Assembly: GCA_009996675.1 (NCBI GenBank)
Contig: JAACZQ010000042.1
Location: 1-35,010 of the forward strand
Direction: 5' to 3'
Length of the DNA: 35,010 nt
From: Chitinophagaceae bacterium
GTDB taxonomy: Bacteria > Bacteroidota > Bacteroidia > Chitinophagales > Chitinophagaceae
In this document: in pieces, positions 23,926 to 32,304 of the stretch
Position numbering within the stretch: position 1 is the first letter of the stretch
Layout of the letters: each line of letters begins with the position of its first letter
Notes under the pieces: generated by a model
What the model saw: the letters and a program-made list of their open reading frames with translations, nothing else
Told to the model about the DNA's origin: nothing
Database searches by the model: none
Position numbers and translations under genes: made by a program

Positions 23926-23928
23926 CCC
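23905..23928 (-). terminator. Hairpin between murF-alr and lspA
   Basis: Nine-pair stem GGGTT-GCCC with one bulge and a 5-nt loop, overlapping the lspA promoter spacer. It probably ends the murF-alr transcript, though no clear T run follows. Confidence 0.45.
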
Positions 23929-23950
23929 ATCCGGCAAAAGTTTAAGTTTT

Positions 23951-26446
23951 CTATTCCTCCACATATATCCTTTTCACCCGCTGGCTTACCCCGGTCATGA
24001 GTTCATAGGCAATGGTTCCGGTACGGGCTGCCAGATCCTGTATGGGCACCCGCGCCCCAAACACTTCCACGATATCCCCCTCAGCCGCCTCGGGAATATC
24101 GGTAATGTCCAGCATGGTCATATCCATACAAACACTACCTACCACCGGTGCCAGCTGCCCATGCAGGTACATCTGCCCCACCCCATTACCCAGCCGGCGA
24201 TCATAACCATCGGCATAACCAATACGCACCGTGGCAATCACACTATCGCGATGCAATACCCCGCGCCGGTTATATCCCACTGTATCACCCGCCGCAACTT
24301 TCCGGATCTGCGCAATGGTTGTTTTGAGCGTTGCCACCGTTTGCAATAACTGCTGATGCCCACCCAAACTGTCTACGCCATACAAACCAATACCCAAACG
24401 CACCATATCCATCTGGTTGGCCGGATGCCGGAAAATACCGGCAGAATTATCAATATGACGCAGGAAAGGATAACCCAATGCTTCCGCTAAAACGGTACAG
24501 GCCTGTTCAAATGCCCGTACCTGATACCGGGTAAAATCATCCAGCGACGGATCTTCACTGCCAGCCAGGTGACTGAGTACCGAACGCACCATCATAGAAC
24601 CCTGTGCCCGGAGCAGGCCAGACAGGGCCGGCATATCAGTTACTTCAAAACCCAGCCGGTTCATTCCGGTATTGACTTTAATATGCACCGGAAATTGCCG
24701 GATGGCCTGTTTTTTCAGGTACTGATGAAAACGATGGAAGACCGGGAAAGAATAAATTTCCGGCTCCAGGTCATAGGAGACCATGGCATCAAAACCGGCT
24801 TCATCCACATTCATCACCATAATAGGCAGACTGATCCCCGCTTTACGCAATTCAACACCCTCATCCGCATAAGCAACAGCCAGGTAGTCTACCTTATGAA
24901 ATTGCAAGACCCTGGCAATCTCTGCACTGCCGCTGCCATAGCTGAATGCCTTAACCATGGCCATGAGTTTGGTACTGGGCTGCAGGGCCTGCTGATAGGT
25001 TTTGAGATTATGCACCAATGCACCCAGGTTGATCTCCATAACGGTCTGGTGAACCTGCTGCTCCAGCCACTGACTGATCCGCTCAAAAGCAAAAACCCTG
25101 GCTCCTTTCAGTAAAATATATTCATCACGAAATTGCTGCGTGCTGGCTTCCTGTAAAAAGCGTTCGGTACTATCAAAGAACTGCAAACGCATCTGTGCCC
25201 CCACGATCTCCGCAAAGAGCGATGCTTTACTGCTGATCACCGGACCAATACCAATCAACCGGCCGATACCCTTTTCATGAAGCAGGCGGGCAATATGCCG
25301 GTATAAGGTATCTGCTGGTTGTCCTGATTGCAGCATATCCGAAAGAATAAGCGTAGTACCCGCTTGACCGGCCTGTTGCTGCAAATAACCAATAGCCAGC
25401 TCCAGCGATGTGCTGTCGTTGCTGTAGCTGTCGTTCAGAATATAACATTGATGAATGCCCCGTTTCAACTGCATACGCATATCCACCGGCTCCAGCAATA
25501 GCATCCGCTGTTCAATCAGTTCCTGGGAATAGCCCCGCAGTAATAATACGGCCCAGCAGGTAATCGCATTATTACGTGATATGGTATCTGTAAAAGGAAT
25601 ACAAATCCTGGCTTCCACCCCAGCAACAATGGCGGTAATACAGGTTTGATGATCTGCTACTGTTTCAGCAATAATCCGCAGGTCGGCTTCTTCATGCCTG
25701 CTCCAGGAAAAGAAACGATTCACGGCCGGAAACAAACCACGATCCGTGGTATCGGGATAGAGATGCGGCGCCAGTGCTTCACGGCAGAACACCAACTCCT
25801 TACTATGTATGAACAACTTTGCTTTCTCTATGGCTTTGGCCCGGTCGCTTTCAAATCCTTCCCGGTGTGCATCACCCAGGTTGGTGAAAATGCCAAAGTC
25901 GGGCCGTATCACCCTTTCCAGTTTTTCCATTTCACCCGGTGCCGATATACCGGCTTCAAATATGCCAAGGGTGTGTTCGGGCTGTAGCTGCCATACACTC
26001 AGGGGTACGCCTATTTGTGAATTATAACTACGCGGACTGCGCACAATATTCTCATCGGCCTGCATCAGCTGATACAGCCATTCTTTAACAATGGTTTTTC
26101 CGTTACTGCCGGTAATACCCATCACCGGTTGCCGGAATTGTTGCCGGTGCGACGCCACCAGTTGCTGTAAGGCCGCCAATACATCGGGCACTACCAGAAA
26201 ACTGGCTTTGGGAAACTCTGCGGTATCCGGCAGTTCCTGCACCACAAAAGCCCGCAGGTTTCGCTCATACAGTTCGGCAATGAACTGGTGACCGCTCCGA
26301 CGGGGTCCGGATAAAGCAAAAAATAAAGCGGTTTCCGGAAAAACAACTTTACGGCTATCGGTTAATAAATGCGTGATGCTTTGTGCAGGTTGCAAAACAG
26401 CTTTTGCTTGCAGTACAGCGGCAATATGTTCCAGCTCGTATACCAA
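23951..26446 (-). CDS. Fused MurF ligase and alanine racemase
   Basis: 831 residues with two peptidoglycan functions. Residues 1 to about 455 are MurF (adds D-Ala-D-Ala to UDP-MurNAc-tripeptide), with the ATP loop GITGSNGKT at 110-118 and the Mur ligase pattern NSYSNDSTSL. From about 465 to 831 is alanine racemase, with PLP Lys499 in AMVKAFSYG and the catalytic Tyr region RIGYADGYDRR near 729. A fusion of this kind is typical of Bacteroidota and couples D-Ala production to its use. In MurF the residues usual for D-Ala-D-Ala binding cannot be judged by eye. The start is TTG at 26446: a stop two codons upstream excludes an ATG. Confidence 0.95.
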   Translation of the reverse strand: MVYELEHIAAVLQAKAVLQPAQSITHLLTDSRKVVFPETALFFALSGPRRSGHQFIAELYERNLRAFVVQELPDTAEFPKASFLVVPDVLAALQQLVASHRQQFRQPVMGITGSNGKTIVKEWLYQLMQADENIVRSPRSYNSQIGVPLSVWQLQPEHTLGIFEAGISAPGEMEKLERVIRPDFGIFTNLGDAHREGFESDRAKAIEKAKLFIHSKELVFCREALAPHLYPDTTDRGLFPAVNRFFSWSRHEEADLRIIAETVADHQTCITAIVAGVEARICIPFTDTISRNNAITCWAVLLLRGYSQELIEQRMLLLEPVDMRMQLKRGIHQCYILNDSYSNDSTSLELAIGYLQQQAGQAGTTLILSDMLQSGQPADTLYRHIARLLHEKGIGRLIGIGPVISSKASLFAEIVGAQMRLQFFDSTERFLQEASTQQFRDEYILLKGARVFAFERISQWLEQQVHQTVMEINLGALVHNLKTYQQALQPSTKLMAMVKAFSYGSGSAEIARVLQFHKVDYLAVAYADEGVELRKAGISLPIMVMNVDEAGFDAMVSYDLEPEIYSFPVFHRFHQYLKKQAIRQFPVHIKVNTGMNRLGFEVTDMPALSGLLRAQGSMMVRSVLSHLAGSEDPSLDDFTRYQVRAFEQACTVLAEALGYPFLRHIDNSAGIFRHPANQMDMVRLGIGLYGVDSLGGHQQLLQTVATLKTTIAQIRKVAAGDTVGYNRRGVLHRDSVIATVRIGYADGYDRRLGNGVGQMYLHGQLAPVVGSVCMDMTMLDITDIPEAAEGDIVEVFGARVPIQDLAARTGTIAYELMTGVSQRVKRIYVEE

Positions 26447-26609
26447 TGCTTAATCAGCGCTTTTGAAGATGAATGTCCACAACGGTAGCCGGAACAAAGA
26501 CCAGACCGGCCGTTCTTCAAATCTCGCTAAAATAGATGAGTCATTGAAAGATATTTTAGCCGGCAACAGCAGCCGGGCGCGGACAAACAATCCCAAAACC
26601 AATGGCACA

Positions 26610-27149
26610 TCAGTACATAAAACGATACGTAAACAAAGGCAGTAATACACAAAGTGTCGGCTGAAACATTGTTACTTCCTTTTTTACAGCAGGGTTCAAT
26701 CCACTGGACTGATCCGTTGAAACCGAGGGAATCGCATCCAGTATTTCTTTGGCTGTTTTCGCTTGTGTGGGCCCGGGAGGGAAACGAAGCTGCACAGGCA
26801 AGACCAGCACTATGCTTGAATCCTGTACCTTACCATGGAGGGTCTGTGGAGTCCAATGGAATGAAGTGGTTTGCAGCAAACGGCTAAGCAAGCCCGATGC
26901 AGCACTGTCAACCGTGGGTACAAATTGCCAGGATATTACATCCCCCCTGGCACCGATACGAAACTGTATATTGGTAACAATAGCGGCATCACCAGGGTTG
27001 TAGATTTGACCCCTGACCAGGGACATTACCTGGCTGTTCAGGTGCTCAAGCAGGTTCCCGTTAAACACCGGATACAAAGGTTGTTGCTGCGCAGCAGATT
27101 GCGGAACACCCCATGCCAGGAACAGAAAAATGAACAGATAGTTTTTCAT
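26610..27149 (-). CDS. Secreted protein with TonB-C-like fold
   Basis: 179 residues. It starts with a Sec signal peptide (MKNYLFIFLFLAWGVPQSAAQ, cleavage likely after SAA/SAAQ). The segment about 58-135, VTNIQFRIGARGDVISWQFV and the following TTSFHWTPQTLHGKVQDSS with VLPVQLRF, matches the strand-helix-strand pattern and the W-P spacing of TonB C-terminal domains. There is no inner-membrane anchor and no Pro-rich linker, so it cannot transduce energy as TonB does. It could be a periplasmic or surface partner of TonB-dependent systems; this is inference. It precedes murF-alr by 163 bp on the same strand. The C-terminus from about 140 is not recognisable. Confidence 0.65.
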   Translation of the reverse strand: MKNYLFIFLFLAWGVPQSAAQQQPLYPVFNGNLLEHLNSQVMSLVRGQIYNPGDAAIVTNIQFRIGARGDVISWQFVPTVDSAASGLLSRLLQTTSFHWTPQTLHGKVQDSSIVLVLPVQLRFPPGPTQAKTAKEILDAIPSVSTDQSSGLNPAVKKEVTMFQPTLCVLLPLFTYRFMY

Positions 27150-27191
27150 GGGAGATCATCATGTATCGTCCCAATGAATATAAACAAAAAA

Positions 27192-28157
27192 TTACAGGGA
27201 GCCATCTTCCAAATCTTTCGGTCCGCCCTTTTTATTGCGGAACATCGAATAGAATATGGAACCGGCTATACAGAGCAGGATCATACCCAGCGAAATAAAT
27301 ACCTGGGTAGATTTATCGATCCACTGGTTGATATAATGCTCTCCCAGCATTTTCACACCAATAAACACCAGCACAATGGCAATACCCTGTTGCAGGTAAT
27401 CGAATTTAGATACCGCACCACGCAACAGGAAGAAAAGTGAACGCAGACCCAACACCGCGAAAATATTGGAAGTATAGATCACCAGTTTATCGCGCGATAT
27501 ACCCATCACGGCAGGTATAGAGTCCAGCGCAAAAACCAGGTCGATAGAAGCCAGCAGGATCACCACCACAAATAAGGAAGTATAAATGGGCTTCCCGTTC
27601 TCCCGAATCACATATTTACCACCGCCATCGTGATTGGCCAGGGGCAGGTATTTTTTCAGGAGGCGGTAGATTTTGGTGTCATGCGGATCAAAAGATTCAT
27701 CCTCATTAGCCGTAAACATTTTGTAACCCGTATACAGCAGGAATACACCAAAAATATACAGCACCCAGCTGAATTGTGTTACCAGTGCCACACCAATGGT
27801 TATAAAAATCACCCGGAAAAGGATGGCCATGAGAATACCAATCAGCAATACACGGGAATAATATTGTTCTTTTACGCGGAAGGAATTGAAGATGAGAATA
27901 AAGACAAAAATATTATCGATACTCAGACTCCATTCCATCAGGTAAGCACTCAGGTATTCCAGGGCAGGCTTCTGCCCCTCTTCAATCCACATAAACACAA
28001 AAAAGCCCAACGCCAGGCTTACCCAGAAAAAAGTTTGCTGCAATGCCTGTTTGATGGTAATGCTTGCATTTTTTTTACTCAGTAAACCCAGGTCAAATAC
28101 CAGGGCCAATACCAATACCAGTCCAAATACCAGGTAAACAATCTGATCGGTAGTCAT
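27192..28157 (-). CDS. TerC/Alx-family membrane protein
   Basis: 321 residues with seven to nine membrane helices. The two acidic family motifs are visible: EWSLSIDNIFVF near residues 74-85 and SIDLVFALDSIPAV near 204-217, the proposed metal path. The family includes TerC (tellurite resistance) and Alx/MeeF/MeeY, which export Mn2+ for exoenzyme metallation. Length and the single cytosolic loop fit Alx. There is no yybP-ykoY manganese riboswitch in the 36-bp upstream gap. It follows gldF-gldG on the same strand and may be expressed with them. Whether the ion is Mn2+ or another cannot be told here. Confidence 0.9.
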   Translation of the reverse strand: MTTDQIVYLVFGLVLVLALVFDLGLLSKKNASITIKQALQQTFFWVSLALGFFVFMWIEEGQKPALEYLSAYLMEWSLSIDNIFVFILIFNSFRVKEQYYSRVLLIGILMAILFRVIFITIGVALVTQFSWVLYIFGVFLLYTGYKMFTANEDESFDPHDTKIYRLLKKYLPLANHDGGGKYVIRENGKPIYTSLFVVVILLASIDLVFALDSIPAVMGISRDKLVIYTSNIFAVLGLRSLFFLLRGAVSKFDYLQQGIAIVLVFIGVKMLGEHYINQWIDKSTQVFISLGMILLCIAGSIFYSMFRNKKGGPKDLEDGSL

Positions 28158-28193
28158 TGCAGGGGGTGATTGAACAGTAAAGATAACACCTGC

Positions 28194-29945
28194 CTACATA
28201 CCATACTTCTTTTTGCGGAGGAACTGGATGAATAAAGCAGCCAATAATACCAATACCAGGGGTAACCCGATATTCATGAGCTGCCAGGTGGTTTTTTGTT
28301 CACTCACTTTGCGTTTATCCAGTAAACGCAGAACGATGGTTTTATTACGGCTTTCGAAGAGTCCGTTATTGCTGACCAGGTAATCCACTGCATTCAGAAA
28401 AAATTCTCTGTTCGCAAAACGATAGCCTTCAAAGGGCAGTTCCCCCATGGGCAATGGGCCGGTAGTATTGCTCACCACATTGGTAATCATATCGCCATCC
28501 GACACCACAATTTGTTTGCCTGGCTTGGCGGCCATTTCCAGGAATGGTTTACCCGTAGCTTTCTGGATGGAATCGAGCAGGTTTTGTGAAACACGGTTGG
28601 CAAAAAGGGAACGGAATTGTCCCTCCAGCAGTACTGCCACGGGGACATGACTTTTATGAAACGTACGCAGGTCTTCTTCCGAGCGCACACTGTTCACCGA
28701 AACAATGGCAGGGGAACTGATGGTTCTGCTGCTGGTGTCGGTTGCCAATAAAATGGTTTTCTGAATACCGGGTGCTTTCACCGTATCAATACTGGATGGG
28801 AAAATGGGTAATACCCGGTCCAGGTTTTTGGTGATGGGATTCTCGGTATAGGAAGACAAAAAAGGATAATAAGGCCAGGGAACCCGTTGCATGGTGGGTG
28901 AGCCATCGGGATTACGCCCTACCACAATGGGCATTTTGGCGCAGTTCAGGTCCTGCAGCAGATCGCCATTGATCCGTACCCCATATTTAAACAACAGGTC
29001 ATCCAGGTCCAGCCCGCGGTCAAACGCGGTATACTCGGCCTGGGTACGCATGAGGCTGTCGAGTTCCGCATGCAGCTTATCAATAAACCAGATGATTTTG
29101 CCACCATGCATGACATACTGATCCAGTTTCAGTTTATCTTCTTCCGTAAAAGGCTGGGTAGGTTTAACCAGTAAGAGCGCATCAATCAGTGTGGGATCGG
29201 GATAAGCCCGCTTCAGGTCGAATACTGCCAGCCGGTATTCATTCCGCAGACTTTCACCCAAATCATTCACACGCAGATCAATGGGCTCCCCATTACCAAC
29301 CAGGTAGGCAATGGTGGGAATATGTTTGCGGGTAAGTTTATAAATGGCATTGGCAAACTTATATTCCAGCAGGGCTTCGGCAGCATTGCGGGTGGCTTCC
29401 ACATCTTCGCGGGGTTCTATATCATTCACCACATTATACTGCTGGAATATTTTACGGCTGCTGCGCAGGTCTATGGCAATGGGTTTTTTATTGGGGAAAT
29501 GCACCAGTGCCGAGGGAATGATCAGCTGCGATGTGGCTTTATCACCACCATCCGTCAGTTCGGTTCTTTCAAAAACAACCCCCAGTCGTGCGAGGCTGTC
29601 GAATAACAGGGCTTTGGCCGTATCATCCGGTAATGATTCCCCGGGTTTTTCAAAACGAAAGCGGATCAGGTTGCCGGAGAGACTGTTGAATTCTTCCAAT
29701 AAATCACGGGTGGCAATACTCAGCTTTTTATAATCGGCCGGTAAATCACCCGTAAGAAATACCTGCACGTCAATGGGTTCCTGTAAACTGTCGGAGAGCA
29801 ATGTTTTGGTAGATGGAGTGAGGCTGTATCTTTTCTCCGCCGTGAGATCCGCACGCCAGTTGATACGCGCAGTGGCAATGATCAGCACTACCACCAACAG
29901 CAGCATCCATACCCATCCATATTTTTTATTCATCAATTGCTGCAT
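28194..29945 (-). CDS. gldG: Gliding-motility ABC transporter component GldG
   Basis: 583 residues. A membrane anchor lies near residues 12-28, followed by NWRADLTAEKRYSLTPSTKTLL, the usual GldG opening. A long periplasmic region carries the ABC-type uncharacterised transport domain, and a second membrane segment lies near 555-577 before RKKKYGM. In Flavobacterium johnsoniae GldA, GldF and GldG were linked to gliding, although not all gliders need them. The ATPase GldA is not in this window. It starts 6 bp after gldF and is probably translationally coupled. A second ATG at 29933 is a possible start. In a non-gliding host the pair would be read as a general ABC export subunit. Confidence 0.93.
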   Translation of the reverse strand: MQQLMNKKYGWVWMLLLVVVLIIATARINWRADLTAEKRYSLTPSTKTLLSDSLQEPIDVQVFLTGDLPADYKKLSIATRDLLEEFNSLSGNLIRFRFEKPGESLPDDTAKALLFDSLARLGVVFERTELTDGGDKATSQLIIPSALVHFPNKKPIAIDLRSSRKIFQQYNVVNDIEPREDVEATRNAAEALLEYKFANAIYKLTRKHIPTIAYLVGNGEPIDLRVNDLGESLRNEYRLAVFDLKRAYPDPTLIDALLLVKPTQPFTEEDKLKLDQYVMHGGKIIWFIDKLHAELDSLMRTQAEYTAFDRGLDLDDLLFKYGVRINGDLLQDLNCAKMPIVVGRNPDGSPTMQRVPWPYYPFLSSYTENPITKNLDRVLPIFPSSIDTVKAPGIQKTILLATDTSSRTISSPAIVSVNSVRSEEDLRTFHKSHVPVAVLLEGQFRSLFANRVSQNLLDSIQKATGKPFLEMAAKPGKQIVVSDGDMITNVVSNTTGPLPMGELPFEGYRFANREFFLNAVDYLVSNNGLFESRNKTIVLRLLDKRKVSEQKTTWQLMNIGLPLVLVLLAALFIQFLRKKKYGM

Positions 29946-29951
29946 AGGATA

Positions 29952-30674
29952 TTAACGGTTCTCCAGGTTTTTGCGCGTGAGTGAAAGAAAGAAATAAACC
30001 AGCAGCCCGAAATACAAAAGATCGGCCAGTCGTATCACACCCCGGCTGATACTGCGGTAATGAAAATCTATACCCAGCATTTCAATATAATAATCGGCAC
30101 CAGCCCGGAATACAGGTAATTTACTGATGGCACCAAACCCGCTGTATAAAAGAAAACAGATAAAAGCACCACTGATAAAAGCTACTACGGTATTATGTGT
30201 GAAACTGCTGGCACAAATACCAATAGCAGTAAAGACAGCCCCCAGCAATAACAAACCAATATAACTACCCAGGGTAGCGCCAATATCCAGTCCGCCTGTA
30301 ACACTCAGTGCCTGCATAGACACTGCGTAGATGATGGTGGGTACCAGGGCCGATAATACCACCAGCAAGGCACCCAGGAATTTACCCCATACAATCTGGG
30401 CCGATGAGAGTGGCAAAGTGCTGAGGATTTCAAAATTACCGCCCCGGAATTCGTCGGCCAGGCTGCGCATGGTGATGGTTGGAACCAGGAAAAGTAATAC
30501 CCAGGGCGCCAGGCTGAAAAAGCCACCCAGGGTAGCATATCCGAAATTGAGGATACTGGTATCGGGAAATACAAATAATAAAAGCCCGTTGAGCAGCAGG
30601 AAAACAGCCAGTGCCAGGTAGCCCGTGAGACTGCTGAAAAATTGCTGCCATTCCTTTTTACAAATCATCCACAT
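29952..30674 (-). CDS. gldF: Gliding-motility ABC transporter permease GldF
   Basis: 240 residues with six membrane helices of the ABC-2 type. MWMICKKEWQQFFSSLTGYLAL and the loop PTITMRSLADEFRGGNFEILSTLPLS are characteristic of GldF. It partners with GldG and with the ATPase GldA, which must be encoded elsewhere. It is the first gene of a minus-strand unit gldF-gldG-terC. A -7 promoter motif ends only 4 nt before the ATG, so the message may be leaderless. Confidence 0.93.
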   Translation of the reverse strand: MWMICKKEWQQFFSSLTGYLALAVFLLLNGLLLFVFPDTSILNFGYATLGGFFSLAPWVLLFLVPTITMRSLADEFRGGNFEILSTLPLSSAQIVWGKFLGALLVVLSALVPTIIYAVSMQALSVTGGLDIGATLGSYIGLLLLGAVFTAIGICASSFTHNTVVAFISGAFICFLLYSGFGAISKLPVFRAGADYYIEMLGIDFHYRSISRGVIRLADLLYFGLLVYFFLSLTRKNLENR

Positions 30675-30678
30675 AACC

Positions 30679-30686
30679 CAAAGCTA
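30679..30686 (-). promoter_or_regulatory. Putative gldF promoter, -7 element TAGCTTTG
   Basis: Exact minus-strand TAnnTTTG, 4 nt upstream of the gldF ATG. No clear -33 element. Confidence 0.4.
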
Positions 30687-30715
30687 AGGGAAATTGTTAC
30701 GCTGAACAGTGAAGA

Positions 30716-30755
30716 CCACCCGCATCCGGCCGATAAAGGGATTAAATGCGGGCGG
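30716..30755 (-). terminator. Hairpin after the secreted-protein gene
   Basis: On the minus-strand RNA, 30755-30746 pairs with 30725-30716 over 10 bp (one G-U) with a 20-nt loop, about 50 nt after the stop of the upstream gene; no T run. Confidence 0.4.
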
Positions 30756-30804
30756 GCATATTGACTTAACAAAAAATTGGGAAGCAGTACCCGTTCATCC
30801 CTGC

Positions 30805-31347
30805 TTAAGGCATACCAAAAGGATCGTCTTCCGCCTTCAGCAGGGTTTGTAAATGCGTAAGTGCTTTTTTAATTTTTTCGATATTCTCGGCATCTGCCCG
30901 CAGGTACATGAAATTGGCGTAATTGGTACTCTTGGTTTCGGTAATACTGTATCCATAGTATTCACCAGAACCATAGGAATACAAACAGGTATTACCAATC
31001 ATATCAATGCTCGCTTCGTTAATGGAAGAGGAACTGGCATTGGTATAAGGCCGGACTGCCTTGATATGCATTGGATTAAAAGCAAAGCTGAACCAGCCGC
31101 TGGTGCCTGAGCTGAACTTCAGCACAAACCTTATTTTCACACCTTTATCATCCTTAACCACTTCCGCTTTGGTTACTTCACCAATATATCCCTTATCACT
31201 GGAATATTTATGACCAATACTTTCCAGGGTTTTCTTATTCAGGTAATTAATGGTTTCCTCTTTGGTGAGCATGGCATTTTGTGCCTGTAAACGGATACTG
31301 GTTGCAGCAAATACCAGGAAAAAGCATACTAAGACCCTGTTTCTCAT
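30805..31347 (-). CDS. Secreted protein of unknown function
   Basis: 180 residues. It starts with a Sec signal peptide ending SIRLQAQ, so cleavage probably follows AQA or QAQ. The mature part has a short helix (LTKEETINYLNKKTLESI), then alternating strands, a Ser/Tyr-rich stretch and a terminal helix with KALTHLQTLLKAEDDPFG. I recognise no catalytic motif. The ATG at 31347 is chosen over one at 31377: the latter would add ten residues without signal character and lies next to the promoter motif. It stands alone between gldF and a divergent proline-rich protein gene, with its own promoter motif and a terminator-like hairpin. Confidence 0.7.
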   Translation of the reverse strand: MRNRVLVCFFLVFAATSIRLQAQNAMLTKEETINYLNKKTLESIGHKYSSDKGYIGEVTKAEVVKDDKGVKIRFVLKFSSGTSGWFSFAFNPMHIKAVRPYTNASSSSINEASIDMIGNTCLYSYGSGEYYGYSITETKSTNYANFMYLRADAENIEKIKKALTHLQTLLKAEDDPFGMP

Positions 31348-31374
31348 ACTATATATCGGTTTTTCAATGGTGTT

Positions 31375-31402
31375 CAAATCTAAAATCTTTTCACCGATTC
31401 AA
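31375..31402 (-). promoter_or_regulatory. Putative promoter of the secreted-protein gene
   Basis: Minus strand: TTG at 31402-31400, 17-bp spacer, exact -7 element TAGATTTG (31382-31375), 27 nt before the ATG at 31347. Confidence 0.55.
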
Positions 31403-31464
31403 GATATTTATTGATTGGTTTATGGAAAGCCGGTGGGTACTGCATCCCACTAAAAACAAAAGCC

Positions 31465-31806
31465 ATGAAACTGCGATTGACCCTGCTCACCCTGTGTTTG
31501 CTGGCCGTAGGTTTATTCAGCCATGCACAGGAAAAGCCATCCCTGCCACCGCCACCACCGCCACCCAAAATTAAAAAAGCGGAGATTCCGGTTACAGCAC
31601 CGAATCCACCGGCCCAAAAACCCATGCCGCCGCATGTAAAACCACCATTGGTGAAAAAAATGCCGGCACCGCCACCCCCGCCCAAACAGCCGCGCAGCCC
31701 TAAAAAATCGGTACCACCCGTGGTGAAAGCCATCCCGGAAGGGCCTCAGCCGCCCGTTCAGGCGCCCATCCCTACCAAAGAAATACCTGCATTACCAACA
31801 GCGTAA
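31465..31806 (+). CDS. Small secreted proline-rich protein
   Basis: 113 residues: a signal peptide (MKLRLTLLTLCLLAVGLFSHAQ) and a mature part of about 90 residues that is nearly all Pro, Lys, Val and Ala, with runs of five to seven prolines and repeated KPP/PPxVK. It should be an extended, polyproline-II-like basic chain in the periplasm or cell surface, perhaps binding peptidoglycan or acidic polymers. No known domain is visible. The ATG at 31465 is chosen because an earlier in-frame ATG at 31411 adds a non-signal segment. Coding status is supported by the signal peptide and by the strong terminator just behind it, but the low complexity limits certainty. Confidence 0.6.
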   Translation: MKLRLTLLTLCLLAVGLFSHAQEKPSLPPPPPPPKIKKAEIPVTAPNPPAQKPMPPHVKPPLVKKMPAPPPPPKQPRSPKKSVPPVVKAIPEGPQPPVQAPIPTKEIPALPTA

Positions 31807-31814
31807 CATCCTAT

Positions 31815-31856
31815 ATACAAGAATCCCCGCACGATACCGTACGGGGATTCTTGTAT
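31815..31856. terminator. Strong bidirectional terminator
   Basis: Perfect 15-bp stem (31815-31829 with 31842-31856) and a 12-nt loop that can add three further pairs. Between the convergent proline-rich protein gene and iscA. Confidence 0.85.
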
Positions 31857-31878
31857 TATAACACAACTAAAATTCGTT

Positions 31879-32229
31879 TCAGACTGCAAAGCTTTCACCA
31901 CAACCACAACTCCTGCTGGCATTGGGGTTATTGAAATAGAAGCCTTTGCCGTTCAGTCCATCTGAAAAATCCAGTTCGGTATTCACCAGGTAGAGAAAAC
32001 TTTTCAGATCAGTTACTACTTTCACCCCATTGTCTTCAAACTGCTGATCCATGGGTTTGATTTCATTATCGAAATCAAGTTTATAACTCAGTCCCGAGCA
32101 GCCGCCGCCAACCACACCCACACGCAAAAAATAGGAAGGATCACCGGCCACTCCGGCTTCTTCCATCAGCTGCTGCACTTTCTTCTTCGCCTTCTCGCTT
32201 ACGTATATGCTGTTTTCTGTTGCTACCAT
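31879..32229 (-). CDS. iscA: A-type iron-sulfur cluster assembly protein (IscA/ErpA family)
   Basis: 116 residues of the HesB/IscA fold, a carrier that passes iron-sulfur clusters to target enzymes. The three cluster cysteines are Cys44 (GGGCSGLSY), Cys108 and Cys110 (SCGCGESF). Naming as IscA, ErpA or SufA is not certain. It is third in the iscS-iscU-iscA unit on the minus strand; the spacer to iscU consists of ten heptad repeats and leaves only 5 bp before the ATG, so no ribosome-binding site other than repeat sequence is present. Confidence 0.95.
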   Translation of the reverse strand: MVATENSIYVSEKAKKKVQQLMEEAGVAGDPSYFLRVGVVGGGCSGLSYKLDFDNEIKPMDQQFEDNGVKVVTDLKSFLYLVNTELDFSDGLNGKGFYFNNPNASRSCGCGESFAV

Positions 32230-32234
32230 AATAG

Positions 32235-32304
32235 TGAATAATGAGTAGTCAGTAGTGCGTAAATCAAATATCTGAGATCTGACATCTGACTTCCGACATC
32301 TTAA
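32235..32304. repeat. Ten consecutive heptads filling the iscU-iscA spacer
   Basis: Ten 7-bp units in one register: four of the TGAGTAG family (32235-32262), one ATCAAAT, then five of the ATCTGAC family (32270-32304). Three families follow each other with no register break. The last unit contains the iscU stop codon (32301-32303), and the first begins 5 bp from the iscA ATG. Confidence 0.9.

Noticed and set aside
26450..26650. 66-codon frame between the secreted protein and murF-alr
   Set aside because: It overlaps the 3' end of the better supported secreted-protein gene and shows no domain or signal.
28158..28193. yybP-ykoY manganese riboswitch upstream of terC
   Set aside because: Only 36 bp separate terC from gldG, too short for the riboswitch, and no fitting structure was seen.
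32235..32304. CRISPR array
   Set aside because: The repeats are 7 bp, tandem and without unique spacers of constant length.
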